Source of the DNA: Guptibacillus hwajinpoensis
GTDB lineage: Bacteria > Bacillota > Bacilli > Bacillales > Bacillaceae_O
Direction of reading: 5' to 3'
Assembly (NCBI GenBank): GCA_016841765.1
Contig: JAENYN010000040.1
Coordinates: forward strand, 1 to 43,242
Length of the DNA stretch: 43,242 nucleotides
Below the pieces are notes generated by a model that was not told the DNA's origin, did no database searches, and saw only the letters and a program-made list of their open reading frames with translations. Shown here one piece after another: positions 1 to 8,699 of the stretch (position 1 is the stretch's first letter; each line of letters begins with the position of its first letter). The position numbers and the translations under genes were made by a program.

Positions 1-53
1 GAAAAAACTTCTTTGAAATAACACCGCACGAAGAAAATGGGTTTTTATTTTCG

Positions 54-85
54 AGGAGTCGAGTGTCTTCCGCTCCATTCCACTA
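54..85 (-). repeat. Truncated inverted relative of the 94-281 repeat
   Basis: Read on the minus strand, this stretch contains TGGAGCGGAAG followed by a CTCGACTCCT segment. This resembles the left end of the neighbouring element, which reads GGAGTGGAAG then GCGAGACTCCT. It looks like a decayed, oppositely oriented fragment of the same family. The similarity is short, so chance cannot be excluded. Confidence 0.4.
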
Positions 86-93
86 GTTTTAAA

Positions 94-281
94 AAGGCTC
101 TGTTAAAGCTCAATGTTGTTTTTTTGCACTAGTTGATTGGAGTGGAAGGTGCGAGACTCCTGCGGGACTAGCGGGACAGGTGAGACCCCGCAAGAGCGAT
201 AGCGATGAGGAGGCTCACCGCCCGCCCCGCGGAAAGCGAGTACCTGCAACGGAAATCAACACTAACGTTTAACAAAGCCTT
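94..281. repeat. MITE-like dispersed Bacillaceae intergenic repeat
   Basis: The element has nested inverted repeats. The outer pair is 94-107 (AAGGCTCTGTTAAA) and 268-281 (TTTAACAAAGCCTT), complementary except for one base. The inner pair is 132-138 (GTTGATT) and 254-260 (AATCAAC), a perfect match. Between them lies a GC-rich core with GCGAGACTCCTGCGGGA and CCCCGCGGAAAGCGAG segments. From memory this core is a widely dispersed intergenic repeat in Bacillaceae genomes. No transposase is encoded. The short open frame across it on the minus strand is not credible as a gene. Confidence 0.7.
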
Positions 282-330
282 AAAAATAGTATGCAAAATC
301 AAAAGATTTATTAAAGAGAGTAAATAAAGA

Positions 331-380
331 CCCGAACGGTCAGGCGAAAGATTCCTTGAAATCTCACCTAATCGTTCGGG
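331..380 (-). terminator. Rho-independent terminator of the chemoreceptor gene
   Basis: A long imperfect stem has ends CCCGAACG (331-338) and CGTTCGGG (373-380). Read on the minus strand it is followed by TCTTTATTT. It lies about 100 bp downstream of the leftward receptor gene. Confidence 0.8.
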
Positions 381-483
381 TTTAATATTATCTGAAACAC
401 TTATGTCCCAACCTCTTACTTTTTGCACTGCTGCTTTTTTTGCCGGTCCTCACTTCATGGCTGAACAGGCCGGTGAAGCTCCT

Positions 484-1983
484 TCACGAAACATCATCTT
501 TATACAATGAAAGCAGGTGGCCGACTGCATCATCGGTGTTTTGGATGAAAGAGACAAGTTCTGTGTTCTGGGTGCTGTAGTTATCCAGTGTGGCAGAAAT
601 TTCTTCGAGAGAAGCCGTTGATTGTTCCAGGACTGCAGCAAATTCAACAATCGCTGTATCAATGGATGTCGATGTTGAACGGATACGGTTGGTGATGTCG
701 GAAAACTGGCTGGCGCTCGTCTTCAAGTTCTCTACCGATTTATTTATTGTAATGAAAGATTGCTTCATGCCTTCAGCCGTTTCCACATTATCTTCCATTT
801 GATCAGCATTACGGATCATGATTGTCTGTGTTTCTTTTGTGACATCATTAACTGCAAACAGGTTTTCAGAGATCCGGTTGGCGGTGTTCGCTGTCAGTTC
901 GGAAAGTTTTCTGATTTCATCGGCGACCACTGCAAACCCCCGGCCGCTTTCGCCTGCCCGGGCCGCTTCAATCGATGCATTCAACGCGAGCAGGTTGGTC
1001 TGGGAAGCGATTTGCTGGATATCTTTCACAAAGCCTGTAGATTCGGAAATTTTGTCAGCGAGCATATTCATCGTTTCAGACATGTTGGTGATGGACAGCT
1101 TGAAGTCATGAATTTTTGCAAGCATCTTCTCGCCATGCTGCCTGCCTTCTTCTGAAACGGTGTTTGTATCTGACGCCTGTTCCTGAAGAGCTGCAGAAGC
1201 TTTTACAAGGGACTGGACAATATTGTTCAGTTCTTCTGCTGTCCGGGTGATATCAGAAGCATGTTCATTTTGCGACTGCATGCCGGAAGAGACTTCCTGT
1301 ACGGCAATATTCATTTCGTTCAGCGAATGCTGCTGCTCCTCACTTTGGGTTCGGACCTGGTCAATGTTCCCGCCGATTACTTCAGAATTCTGCTCGAGTA
1401 CCTGCCGCTGGGTTTGCATCCGGGCCAGAAGCTCCTGCGTCTGGTTCTGCCAGCTTTCCATATCATGTGCAAGCCGGCTTCCCACCTGGAACTGGAACAA
1501 AAAGCCGGTTGTCACGACAGCAAACAATAGAAAAATGATGCCGGCCTCTTTTTCTTGCAGAGCGAGACCTTGCCCAAAAAGCAGGTAAAAAGCCACGGTT
1601 TGAACGCCGCTTAGAGCAATCCCCAACCATATGATCGGCTTTTTGTTATACACCGCCGCATTCACCAGCAAATAATACGGAAGGATGAACATAAGAACGG
1701 ATCCGGAGCTGTACATGATGGCAAAAGTGATGGCCGCTAGTCCTGCAATTGTGAAGTATGGCAGCAACTCGGGAAACTTCTTCACTTTCATGAAAAAAGC
1801 AAGCAGTCCTATAAACACCACTCCCCCGATCCCGATGGTAAGAATCGTTGCCAGCGGGCGCCCGAGCGCGATATCAACTAACAAAGCAAGTGTTACGGAA
1901 ATGATGGTGGCGATCAGGACAAGCTTATTCTTTCTTTCAAGGTCCTGGATCATTAACTCCTTGAAACCGAAATTGTTTTCCAT
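484..1983 (-). CDS. Methyl-accepting chemotaxis protein, multi-spanning membrane type
   Basis: This 499-residue chemoreceptor senses a signal at the membrane and passes it to the CheA/CheW kinase complex. The first 170 residues hold about six hydrophobic segments with very short loops and no large extracellular sensor domain, so it probably senses through or near the membrane. From about residue 180 it is a long coiled coil with the conserved hairpin tip, including [20 protein letters not shown] and [14 protein letters not shown], that binds CheA/CheW. The start is supported by an AGGGGAG site upstream. A sigma-D-like promoter lies 48-74 bp upstream, as expected for a motility gene. It is monocistronic with its own terminator. 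The ligand is unknown. Confidence 0.9.
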   Translation of the reverse strand: MENNFGFKELMIQDLERKNKLVLIATIISVTLALLVDIALGRPLATILTIGIGGVVFIGLLAFFMKVKKFPELLPYFTIAGLAAITFAIMYSSGSVLMFILPYYLLVNAAVYNKKPIIWLGIALSGVQTVAFYLLFGQGLALQEKEAGIIFLLFAVVTTGFLFQFQVGSRLAHDMESWQNQTQELLARMQTQRQVLEQNSEVIGGNIDQVRTQSEEQQHSLNEMNIAVQEVSSGMQSQNEHASDITRTAEELNNIVQSLVKASAALQEQASDTNTVSEEGRQHGEKMLAKIHDFKLSITNMSETMNMLADKISESTGFVKDIQQIASQTNLLALNASIEAARAGESGRGFAVVADEIRKLSELTANTANRISENLFAVNDVTKETQTIMIRNADQMEDNVETAEGMKQSFITINKSVENLKTSASQFSDITNRIRSTSTSIDTAIVEFAAVLEQSTASLEEISATLDNYSTQNTELVSFIQNTDDAVGHLLSLYKDDVS

Positions 1984-2030
1984 AGCAGGCTCCCCTTTTG
2001 TTTTCAGAAAGTACTGAGTCTTTATTCTTT

Positions 2031-2057
2031 ATATCGTACATCCTCTGGAAAACGTTA
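2031..2057 (-). promoter_or_regulatory. Sigma-D-like promoter of the chemoreceptor gene
   Basis: On the minus strand TAAC (2057-2054) is followed after exactly 15 bp by TACGATAT (2038-2031). The B. subtilis sigma-D consensus is TAAA-N15-GCCGATAT, so the match is 3/4 and 6/8. Position and gene type (chemoreceptor) agree with flagellar/chemotaxis control. Confidence 0.6.
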
Positions 2058-2111
2058 AATGTTTTTTGTGGTCTGATAAAAACTTTTAGGCGGTGAATCG
2101 TTTTTTCTTCC

Positions 2112-2560
2112 CGACCGGATGGGTGGGCAATGGGCTTACGCATGTGGGGACGACATAAGGGGGTGTCAGCCAGGCGGAAAAAGAAAAACCGGCGATTTGG
2201 AAGAAAAAACATGAGTTTTAAAAGATAACTTCAAATTTTGGAAGAAAAAACTGGTGTCTTGATCGGAAAGGATAAGCACTGTGCTTGCGTATGTGGAACG
2301 GCTAAAGAGGATGTTATCCAGGCAGAAAAAGAAAAACCGGCGATTTAGAAGAAAAAGCATGTGTTTTAAAAGAAAAATTCAAATGTTGAATGAAAAAGCT
2401 GGTATCTCGATCGGAAAGGGTAGCCCTGTGCTTGAGCATGTGGAACGACAAAGAGGGTGTCAGCCAGGCAGAAAAAGAAAAACCGGATTTAGAAGAAAAA
2501 GTATGTGTTTTAAAAGAAAAATTCAAATCTTAAATGAAAAAGCTGCTGATTTAAAAGTAA
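2112..2560. repeat. Tandem repeat of about 147 bp with internal 20-21 bp phasing
   Basis: Three copies of a unit of 146-148 bp are seen; the marker CCAGG begins at 2170, 2318 and 2464. A partial copy precedes them. Each unit carries GAAAAA boxes about 20-21 bp apart: 2183, 2203, (2224 degenerate), 2244; 2331, 2351, 2372, 2392; 2477, 2495, 2516, 2536. The plus strand is strongly purine-rich. Overlapping reading frames on both strands have low-complexity KRK or FFF-rich translations and no convincing ribosome site, so they are repeat by-products rather than genes. The repeat fills the space between yteA and the chemoreceptor gene. Confidence 0.85.
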
Positions 2561-2736
2561 TCTCTGCCCAGTAAATGATATCGGGGATTTCTATAGCCGT
2601 TGCATACAAGGAAAAGCAATCCAGATGTATTCATTTCAGCCGATTTGCTCCTTTTTCTAAAATCCCTGCGTGTATAGCTGGCTCTTTTCGCTCCAAAAGG
2701 CCCCAAACTATCCACTTTGCTGCGCCAATATAAAAA

Positions 2737-2770
2737 CCCCCGCAACACACATGTTGGTGTCATCAGGGGG
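2737..2770 (-). terminator. Terminator of yteA
   Basis: Read on the minus strand, CCCCC (2770-2766) pairs with GGGGG (2741-2737) across an imperfect stem, followed immediately by TTTTTATA. It begins a few bases after the yteA stop codon. Confidence 0.75.
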
Positions 2771-2775
2771 GCCGT

Positions 2776-3504
2776 TCAATCATTGTCATATATTCTGTCG
2801 TATAGTTCCTGCTCTTCTGCATCCAATATATCTTCATATTTTTCATGCAGTTTTGTGGGCACGATGTTGATTTGGCTGCCGGTTATATCGGTTGAAACGA
2901 AATTTTCGAGTGATTCTGTAAAACCGACTGTATCCTCGCTGCCGATGTACATCTGGTTATAATCGGTCATGTTCGGGTCGACAAAATCGGACGGGGTTTC
3001 ACTTGTGCCAAACATCCCAACCCGCTGAAATGAGTCTTCCGCATCAAAATAGTTGCCGTCATCAGCTGATTCATTTGTATAGGAGTAAAACGGTGTGCCA
3101 AGCGCCCCCTCTTCTATAGGCCGCTGCCTGGCAACAGTTTGGTCTTCTGCATGTTCTTTGCATCGGCTGGCGGTTGGAATTGCCTGAAGCCGTTCGTAGG
3201 GGATTTCTTTTCCGCAGATTTCACAAATGCCATAAGTTCCGTCTTCCATGCGCTGCAAGGCATCTTTTGCTTCTTCCAACTGTTTTTCAGTCAGGTCGTT
3301 CAATGCGATGTCTTTTTCACGTTCGTACAATTCGGTGCCGGTATCGCCAGGGTGGTTATCATAGTTGGCGAGTTCACCGATTGACCATTTGTTCGCTTCC
3401 CGATCGAGACCGTAATGATCGCTGTCCCGGAGCAGTGATTCAGCATCATGCTTTAGTGCAGACAATTGGTGCCGCAGCCCCTGAAGCTGTTTGTCTGAGA
3501 GCAT
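2776..3504 (-). CDS. yteA: YteA-family DksA/TraR-type zinc-finger sporulation protein
   Basis: This 242-residue protein belongs to the Bacillus YteA family, annotated as sporulation proteins related to DksA/TraR. The N-terminal 90 residues are acidic and helical. A zinc finger follows, C94-x2-C97 ... C115-x2-H118 (CEICGKE and SRCKEH), so the fourth ligand is His instead of the usual Cys. The C-terminal 110 residues are acidic, family-specific and of unknown role. The ATG follows an AAAGGGATGTG ribosome site. As I recall, B. subtilis also has yteA beside the men cluster. A perfect 10-bp inverted repeat lies 41-71 bp upstream. The biochemical function is unknown; RNA polymerase binding by analogy with DksA is inference. 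Confidence 0.85.
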   Translation of the reverse strand: MLSDKQLQGLRHQLSALKHDAESLLRDSDHYGLDREANKWSIGELANYDNHPGDTGTELYEREKDIALNDLTEKQLEEAKDALQRMEDGTYGICEICGKEIPYERLQAIPTASRCKEHAEDQTVARQRPIEEGALGTPFYSYTNESADDGNYFDAEDSFQRVGMFGTSETPSDFVDPNMTDYNQMYIGSEDTVGFTESLENFVSTDITGSQINIVPTKLHEKYEDILDAEEQELYDRIYDND

Positions 3505-3544
3505 CAGCTACCACATCCCTTTCTAATGTTTCATATGTGTAGTA

Positions 3545-3575
3545 TTGTCCAGCAAGACAAAATCATGCTGGACAA
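3545..3575 (-). promoter_or_regulatory. Perfect inverted repeat upstream of yteA
   Basis: TTGTCCAGCA (3545-3554) and TGCTGGACAA (3566-3575) form a perfect 10-bp inverted repeat with an 11-base centre. There is no U-run after it on either strand, so it is not a normal terminator. A weak -35/-10 pair on the minus strand (TTGTCT, 17 bp, CATATG) would overlap its yteA-proximal arm, which suggests an operator or a 5' hairpin. The function is inferred. Confidence 0.4.
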
Positions 3576-3787
3576 TAGCGGAAGGGATGGAAAAACCCCT
3601 CTTTGATAAGGGGCTTTATCTTTTCATACAGGGCTTGACGGAAGGGCCAAAAGACCACATTTTTTGCTTTCCGCACCAAAGAGATTTCTTTCCGCATTGG
3701 AAAGTGCATCTGCGGCTCACATGGCCGGCGATTCAGGCAGTTTTAAAAAGGTTACATTTTAGTCAACTTAACATGCACTAGAAAGGA

Positions 3788-4165
3788 TTAACCGATAATT
3801 GCGGTTGTGCATCTGGAAACTGAGATCAAATTTCCTTCTTCGTCTGTGATTTTGATGTCCCACACCATTGTTTTGCGCCCTCGGTGAAGAGGTACGGCAA
3901 CTGCTGTCACAGTACCGGATTTTTTACTGCGGATATGATTGGCATTGATTTCAATTCCGACCGCAGCCTGGGTATCCGGATCAATATTCAAATAGGTTCC
4001 GACACTTGCCGCTGATTCTGCAAGTGCGACGGAAGCGCCGCCGTGCAGCAGCCCGAGTGGCTGATGGGTTTTGGGACCGACCGGCATGGTCATGACAACT
4101 TTATCTTTCGTCAGTTCAACATTTTCAATTCCAAGAACTTCAAGCATCGTATTTTTATAATCCAT
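3788..4165 (-). CDS. menI: 1,4-dihydroxy-2-naphthoyl-CoA thioesterase (MenI-like hotdog protein)
   Basis: This 125-residue single-domain hotdog thioesterase should hydrolyse DHNA-CoA to DHNA, the step between MenB and MenA in menaquinone synthesis. The motif QPLGLLHGGASVALAES holds His41 and catalytic Glu50. VGIEINANHIRS and the closing SRCTTAI closely match E. coli YdiI (MenI) as I recall it, over the whole length. B. subtilis YuxO/ComA2 is a homologue. It lies just downstream of menA, behind the menA terminator. It starts at ATG with a TGGAGGA ribosome site. A broader acyl-CoA thioesterase role is possible, but the location next to eight-step menaquinone genes favours MenI. Confidence 0.8.
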   Translation of the reverse strand: MDYKNTMLEVLGIENVELTKDKVVMTMPVGPKTHQPLGLLHGGASVALAESAASVGTYLNIDPDTQAAVGIEINANHIRSKKSGTVTAVAVPLHRGRKTMVWDIKITDEEGNLISVSRCTTAIIG

Positions 4166-4212
4166 GTTTGATTCCTCCAGTTTTGGTTGAGTTTAATGTG
4201 TGTTAATAAAAA

Positions 4213-4239
4213 AACACGGCTGGTAAATCCAACCGTGTT
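4213..4239 (-). terminator. Terminator between menA and menI
   Basis: Arms AACACGGCTGG (4213-4223) and CCAACCGTGTT (4229-4239) form an 11-bp stem with one mismatch. On the minus strand it is followed by TTTTTTATT. It starts right after the menA stop, so menI expression depends on readthrough or its own promoter. Confidence 0.85.
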
Positions 4240-4240
4240 G

Positions 4241-5176
4241 TTATGACATGTAGCTGAAAAGGATTCCAAGTGTCAGCAAAAAGCCGAAAAATGTGTTGGT
4301 CTGGGCGGTTGCCTTCATTCCAGGCATCATCTCGACCGGTTTCTTTTTGTTTTTAAATCCTTTAATAGCATCCCTCGCTTTGGCAGAGCTGATAAAGATG
4401 AGCAAAGCCCATGGGGTAAGCACACCGGCTGCAACAAGGATGGCGATCCATGCGTAAGAAACAATGAACATGCCTGCCAAAAAACGGACTGCCTGTTGCT
4501 GGCCAAGCAGGATGGCGAGCGTTTTGCGGCCGTTTTGCTTATCACCGTCATGGTCGCGGATGTTGTTCGCCATCAATATGCCTCCGACCAGAATCGCAAT
4601 TGGCGTGGCAATGAGAACGCTCTCGGCGGTGACGGTGCCGGTTTGGACATAAAAAGAAATTAAAATGATTCCGTAGCCCATAAAAATGCCTGAAGCGAGT
4701 TCGCCAAACGGTGTGTATGCAATCGGGTATGGGCCGCCGGTATAAAAGTATCCGACTGACATGGAAACGAGCCCGATTACAGCAAGCCACCAGGTTGTCG
4801 CCATACAAATGTAAACTCCCAGAGCGATTGCCCCGGCGAAGAAGCCCAGTGCCAGGTTCAGGACGGTTGATGCAGAAACGCCTTCCCGGACAATTGCTCC
4901 GCCGATACCCACCGATTCATGGTTATCAAGTCCGCGCTTGAAATCATAGTACTCATTGAACATGTTGGTCGCAGACTGGATCAAAATGCTGGCAAGAAAC
5001 ATTGCGAAAAACAATTGAAAATCTATAGGGCCATCCTGTACAGCGATCGCTGTACCCAGAAAAACGGGCACAAAGGATGCTGTCAGCGTATGGGGACGAA
5101 GCAGGTTCCACCATACCCTCCAGCCCTTCTTTGGAGCTAAAGCCTCTTTCTGAGTGTTTTCAACAGTGGGCTGCAT
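4241..5176 (-). CDS. menA: 1,4-dihydroxy-2-naphthoate polyprenyltransferase MenA
   Basis: This 311-residue integral membrane prenyltransferase of the UbiA family attaches the polyprenyl chain to DHNA, giving demethylmenaquinone at the cytoplasmic membrane. Two Asp-rich magnesium/diphosphate motifs are visible: NEYYDFKRGLD near residue 75 and NIRDHDGDKQNGRKT near residue 205. About eight hydrophobic segments are spread over the chain. The start has an AAGGAG site seven bases upstream and is preceded by a good sigma-A promoter. It is divergent from menF. B. subtilis keeps menA away from the other men genes, as I recall, so the linkage here is more compact. Confidence 0.93.
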   Translation of the reverse strand: MQPTVENTQKEALAPKKGWRVWWNLLRPHTLTASFVPVFLGTAIAVQDGPIDFQLFFAMFLASILIQSATNMFNEYYDFKRGLDNHESVGIGGAIVREGVSASTVLNLALGFFAGAIALGVYICMATTWWLAVIGLVSMSVGYFYTGGPYPIAYTPFGELASGIFMGYGIILISFYVQTGTVTAESVLIATPIAILVGGILMANNIRDHDGDKQNGRKTLAILLGQQQAVRFLAGMFIVSYAWIAILVAAGVLTPWALLIFISSAKARDAIKGFKNKKKPVEMMPGMKATAQTNTFFGFLLTLGILFSYMS

Positions 5177-5217
5177 AAACTTCTCTCCTTACAAATTTCG
5201 TCAATCTTTCACAATTA

Positions 5218-5246
5218 AGTGTAGAAAAACCGTGCCGATGTGTCAA
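5218..5246 (-). promoter_or_regulatory. Sigma-A promoter of menA
   Basis: On the minus strand a perfect TTGACA (5246-5241) and TACACT (5223-5218) are separated by 17 bp. This lies 42 bp upstream of the menA start. Confidence 0.8.
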
Positions 5247-5260
5247 TCTTTTTTAAAATA

Positions 5261-5396
5261 TTGGAAGCGTTTCACCCTCATGAAGCGGGGGAATGGTATT
5301 ATAATAGGAAATAACTGAAATTCCCCGGGGAAACGCCGGGAACTATACATAAGAGCTTGTCCCCTGCAGCCGGCCTGTAGATGGGGAGCTCTGGAA
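5261..5396 (+). promoter_or_regulatory. menF promoter and structured leader
   Basis: A TATAAT box (5300-5305) gives a likely transcript start near 5312, although no good -35 is seen. The leader can form two hairpins. One is TTCCCCGG...CCGGGAA near 5317-5340. The other is GAGCT...AGCTC at 5352-5391, with inner CCCC/GGGG pairs. Upstream, GGAAGCGTTTCA (5263-5274) resembles a catabolite (cre) site but is one base short of the consensus. There is no gene in 5177-5548; attenuation or carbon control is inference. Confidence 0.4.
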
Positions 5397-5548
5397 CGCG
5401 TATGAATATTGACAGTAAAAGGGATTGAGGTGTATCTTAATAGAAGTGTCAAAAACGTTTTCAACTGTTTTACAGAGATTAAACTATTGTGCCGATGGAA
5501 GCAAACAGAACACTGTCGCTGCCGGGCAAATTCAGGGGGGGAACGAAT

Positions 5549-6970
5549 ATGATTACGATTCAGCACGAAGCTCTGCACAGCAAAATCACTTTCGGCGCCG
5601 AGAGGGCCAGAAGGCTGCAGAGGCCTGTTCTTGTCAGTTATAGCCTTGAAACGGAACAGCCGGTAGATCCCCTTGCTTTTTTTGCAGCCGGCCAATCAGT
5701 TTTTACCGGTGAACGGTCATTCTGGTCAGATCCATCCAGAGAACTTGTTCTCAGCGGGGCAGGTGAATCCCATGTTGTCCGCCCTTCTCCGGAACATCGT
5801 TTTAAGGAAGCTGAAAATGAATGGAAACAGCTGATTGAAGCTGCTGTTTTTGATGAAGATACGGATGCGGAAGGGACCGGCCCGCTGCTGATCGGCGGTT
5901 TTTCATTCGATCCATTGAAGCCGGTGACAAAGCTGTGGAGTGCTTTTGAACATACGAAGTTAACTGTCCCTACCTTCCTGCTCACGCGTTTTAAAGACAG
6001 TTTTTATTTGACGATAAATGTGATGGTCGATCAGACAACTGATGCAGACAGTCTGTATGAAAAAGTTATTGGAGATCAGGAAACTCTTTTCAGAAGTCTC
6101 GATGCGCAGCCTTCTGTTTCTTTTCCTGCTCATGTATATACCGATGAAATTGCGCCAGGCCACTGGAAAGAATCCGTTGCGAAGCTGGCTCAGGAAGTGC
6201 GTTCAGGTGTCATTGAAAAAGTGGTGACTGCCAGGGAGCTACGCCTGTACGGCAGTAGTGCTTTTTCACCTGATGCTGTGGTCGGACGGCTGCTTGAACA
6301 GCAGCCGCAAAGTTATATTTTTGCGTTTGAAAGCGGCAAAGACTGTTTTGTCGGCGCCACACCGGAACGGCTGATAAAACGAAGCGGCACGGAGGTTCTG
6401 TCAACCTGCCTGGCAGGTACAATCGCACGCGGTGCAACGCTAACAGAAGATGAGCAGCTTGGCGAAGAGCTTCTGCAGGATGAAAAAAACCTCCATGAGC
6501 ATGCACTCGTTGTCAAGATGATAAAACAGGCGATGCAAGCGGGTTGCGACCATGTTGAAGTTCCAGACAGCCCCGCTCTATATAAAGTGAGGGATATTCA
6601 GCATTTATATACACCTGTAAAAGGAAAAGCGAAGGCGGGTGCCACATTGCTGTCAATGGTGGAGAAACTGCACCCGACCCCTGCTCTTGGCGGTTTTCCC
6701 CAGGTGCAGGCTATGGAAAAGATCCGCACAGAAGAAATCATGGACAGAGGCTGGTATGCCGCGCCGATCGGCTGGATGGACGGCCGCGGCAACGGTGAAT
6801 TTGCTGCAGGCATTCGCTCGGGTTTAATACAGGGAGATGAAGCCTCCTTGTTTGCCGGCTGCGGGATTGTTGGGGACTCCGATCCGGAAAGCGAATATAT
6901 GGAAACCAAAATGAAATTCAAGCCAATGCTCTCTGCTCTGGGAGGGACACTAGATGACAACAACGAATAA
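5549..6970 (+). CDS. menF: Isochorismate synthase MenF
   Basis: MenF converts chorismate to isochorismate, the first committed step of menaquinone synthesis. The C-terminal half is the chorismate-binding fold, with CLAGTIARG, HPTPALGGFP, EIMDRGWYAAPIGW and FAAGCGIVGDSDP blocks. The frame is open from a GTG at 5489, but the ATG at 5549 has a strong AGGGGGG site seven bases before it. That start gives 473 residues, close to about 471 in B. subtilis. It is the first gene of menF-menD-menH-menB and overlaps menD by 17 bp, which suggests translational coupling. Confidence 0.95.
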   Translation: MITIQHEALHSKITFGAERARRLQRPVLVSYSLETEQPVDPLAFFAAGQSVFTGERSFWSDPSRELVLSGAGESHVVRPSPEHRFKEAENEWKQLIEAAVFDEDTDAEGTGPLLIGGFSFDPLKPVTKLWSAFEHTKLTVPTFLLTRFKDSFYLTINVMVDQTTDADSLYEKVIGDQETLFRSLDAQPSVSFPAHVYTDEIAPGHWKESVAKLAQEVRSGVIEKVVTARELRLYGSSAFSPDAVVGRLLEQQPQSYIFAFESGKDCFVGATPERLIKRSGTEVLSTCLAGTIARGATLTEDEQLGEELLQDEKNLHEHALVVKMIKQAMQAGCDHVEVPDSPALYKVRDIQHLYTPVKGKAKAGATLLSMVEKLHPTPALGGFPQVQAMEKIRTEEIMDRGWYAAPIGWMDGRGNGEFAAGIRSGLIQGDEASLFAGCGIVGDSDPESEYMETKMKFKPMLSALGGTLDDNNE

Positions 6971-8699
6971 TGCCTTAACCCGTTATACAGCGGCATTTGT
7001 GGATGAACTGGTTAACAGCGGGGTTACGGATGCTGTAATCAGTCCCGGATCACGTTCCACCCCGATGGCGATGACAATGGCGCATCATCCCGGCATGAAC
7101 GTCTGGCTCGAAATCGACGAGCGTTCAGCCGGTTTTTTTGCGCTGGGAAAAGCAAAGGCTTCGGGCCGGCCGATTGCGCTTGTCTGTACGTCAGGGACGG
7201 CGGCAGCCAATTATATGCCGGCGGTTGTGGAAGCTTATCTATCCAGGATTCCGCTGCTTGTCCTTACGACTGACAGGCCCCATGAGCTCCGGGATGTGGG
7301 TGCGCCGCAGGCAATAGATCAGATAAACCTTTACGGCAAGTACGCGAAATGGTTTGTTGAGATGGCTCTCCCTGAAGAAACAGATGCCATGCTTCGATAT
7401 GCCCGAAGTTTTGCGGGCCGCGCAGCCGCAACGGCCAAACAAGGCCCTCGAGGCGTCGTACATATGAATTTCCCTTATCGGGAACCGCTCGTTCCCGACT
7501 TTACAATCGACAATTTGTGGGATGGAGGCAGAATGGACCGTGAAACGTTTATTGCCGCCTCTTCGGGAACGAAAACTGTAAATCAAGCCCTTCTTAAAAG
7601 GCTGGGTGATGAGCTGGCCGGAATTGAGAACGGCCTGATCGTTTGCGGCCCGCATGAAGAAGACGGCTTTGGAGAAGCGGTCACAGCCCTGGCGGAACGG
7701 CTGCAGTACCCGATACTCGCTGATCCGCTTTCACAATTGCGGACAGGTACGCACAGCAAAAAATGGATCATTGATGGGTATGATGCTTTTTTACGGAGTG
7801 AAAAAGTAAAGAGAGAGGCAAAGCCTGATGTCATTATCCGATTCGGTGCCATGCCTGTGTCCAAGCCGTTCCTTCTTTATTTGAAGGCTCACCCGGATAC
7901 AAGGCAAATCATCGTTGATGAAGATGGGGGCTGGCGGGATCCGACCTTGCTTGCTTCAGACATGATCCATGCCAATGCTGGGCAGTTTTGTGAATCCTTG
8001 AAAAAGATGATTGAAGTGCGGGATGAAACCGGCTGGGCGAAAAAGTGGCTGGACTGGAATACTCAAACTGTCAGCATTTTGAAAGCTTCTTCAAGAAAAG
8101 ACGAGCTCTTTGAAGGCCAGGTATTCCGTGAACTGCAGGATCTTATGCCGGAAGGATCGTTGCTTTTTGCCGGAAACAGCATGCCGATACGGGACCTTGA
8201 TACTTTTTTCTTTAATACTGAACAATCAATCAGGACCATGGCAAATAGGGGGGCAAACGGGATTGACGGTATTGTCTCAAGTGCCCTTGGTGCTTCGTCT
8301 GTACAGGAGCCAATGGTGCTGGTGATCGGCGACCTGTCCTTTTACCATGACATGAACGGCCTTCTTGCCTCGAAGCTTCACAGGCTGAATGCCACCATCG
8401 TTGTCGTCAATAATGATGGAGGCGGGATTTTTTCTTTCTTGCCTCAAGCCCGGGACCCGCAATATTTTGAGGCTCTTTTTGGGACACCGCATGGTCTTGA
8501 CTTTAAGCATACGGCGGAGTTGTACGAAGGATCTTACGAAAAAGCGGATTCCTGGACTGCATTCCGGTCAGCGGTGTCTGAAGCGGTTATGCATGAGGGC
8601 CTGAATATCATCGAGGTGCCGACTGGCAGAGAAGAGAATGTGCATGAGCACAAAGAAATCTGGCAGGCCGTTGCGGAAGCGGTGGAGTCCTTTGACTGA
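6954..8699 (+). CDS. menD: SEPHCHC synthase MenD
   Basis: MenD is a thiamine diphosphate enzyme that joins isochorismate with the succinic semialdehyde unit from 2-oxoglutarate, giving SEPHCHC. The 581-residue length is normal. SPGSRSTPMA and the ERSAGFFALGKAKASG block near residue 55 (conserved catalytic Glu) form the N-terminal domain. The C-terminal ThDP/Mg motif runs from GDLSFYHDMNG to NNDGGGIFSFLPQ. The ATG lies inside the end of menF, and the 3' end overlaps the TTG start of menH by 8 bp, so the genes form one tightly packed operon. Confidence 0.96.
   Translation: MTTTNNALTRYTAAFVDELVNSGVTDAVISPGSRSTPMAMTMAHHPGMNVWLEIDERSAGFFALGKAKASGRPIALVCTSGTAAANYMPAVVEAYLSRIPLLVLTTDRPHELRDVGAPQAIDQINLYGKYAKWFVEMALPEETDAMLRYARSFAGRAAATAKQGPRGVVHMNFPYREPLVPDFTIDNLWDGGRMDRETFIAASSGTKTVNQALLKRLGDELAGIENGLIVCGPHEEDGFGEAVTALAERLQYPILADPLSQLRTGTHSKKWIIDGYDAFLRSEKVKREAKPDVIIRFGAMPVSKPFLLYLKAHPDTRQIIVDEDGGWRDPTLLASDMIHANAGQFCESLKKMIEVRDETGWAKKWLDWNTQTVSILKASSRKDELFEGQVFRELQDLMPEGSLLFAGNSMPIRDLDTFFFNTEQSIRTMANRGANGIDGIVSSALGASSVQEPMVLVIGDLSFYHDMNGLLASKLHRLNATIVVVNNDGGGIFSFLPQARDPQYFEALFGTPHGLDFKHTAELYEGSYEKADSWTAFRSAVSEAVMHEGLNIIEVPTGREENVHEHKEIWQAVAEAVESFD

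Noticed and set aside
2281-2574. Basic Lys/Arg-rich protein encoded by the 147-bp repeat
   Set aside because: The frame follows the 21-bp phasing, has no ribosome site, and equally long frames exist on the other strand.
3545-3781. 78-residue plus-strand frame upstream of yteA
   Set aside because: It starts inside the inverted repeat with no ribosome site, and the translation lacks domain features.
5489-5548. Upstream GTG start for menF
   Set aside because: It has no ribosome site, whereas the ATG at 5549 has AGGGGGG at good spacing and gives the usual family length.
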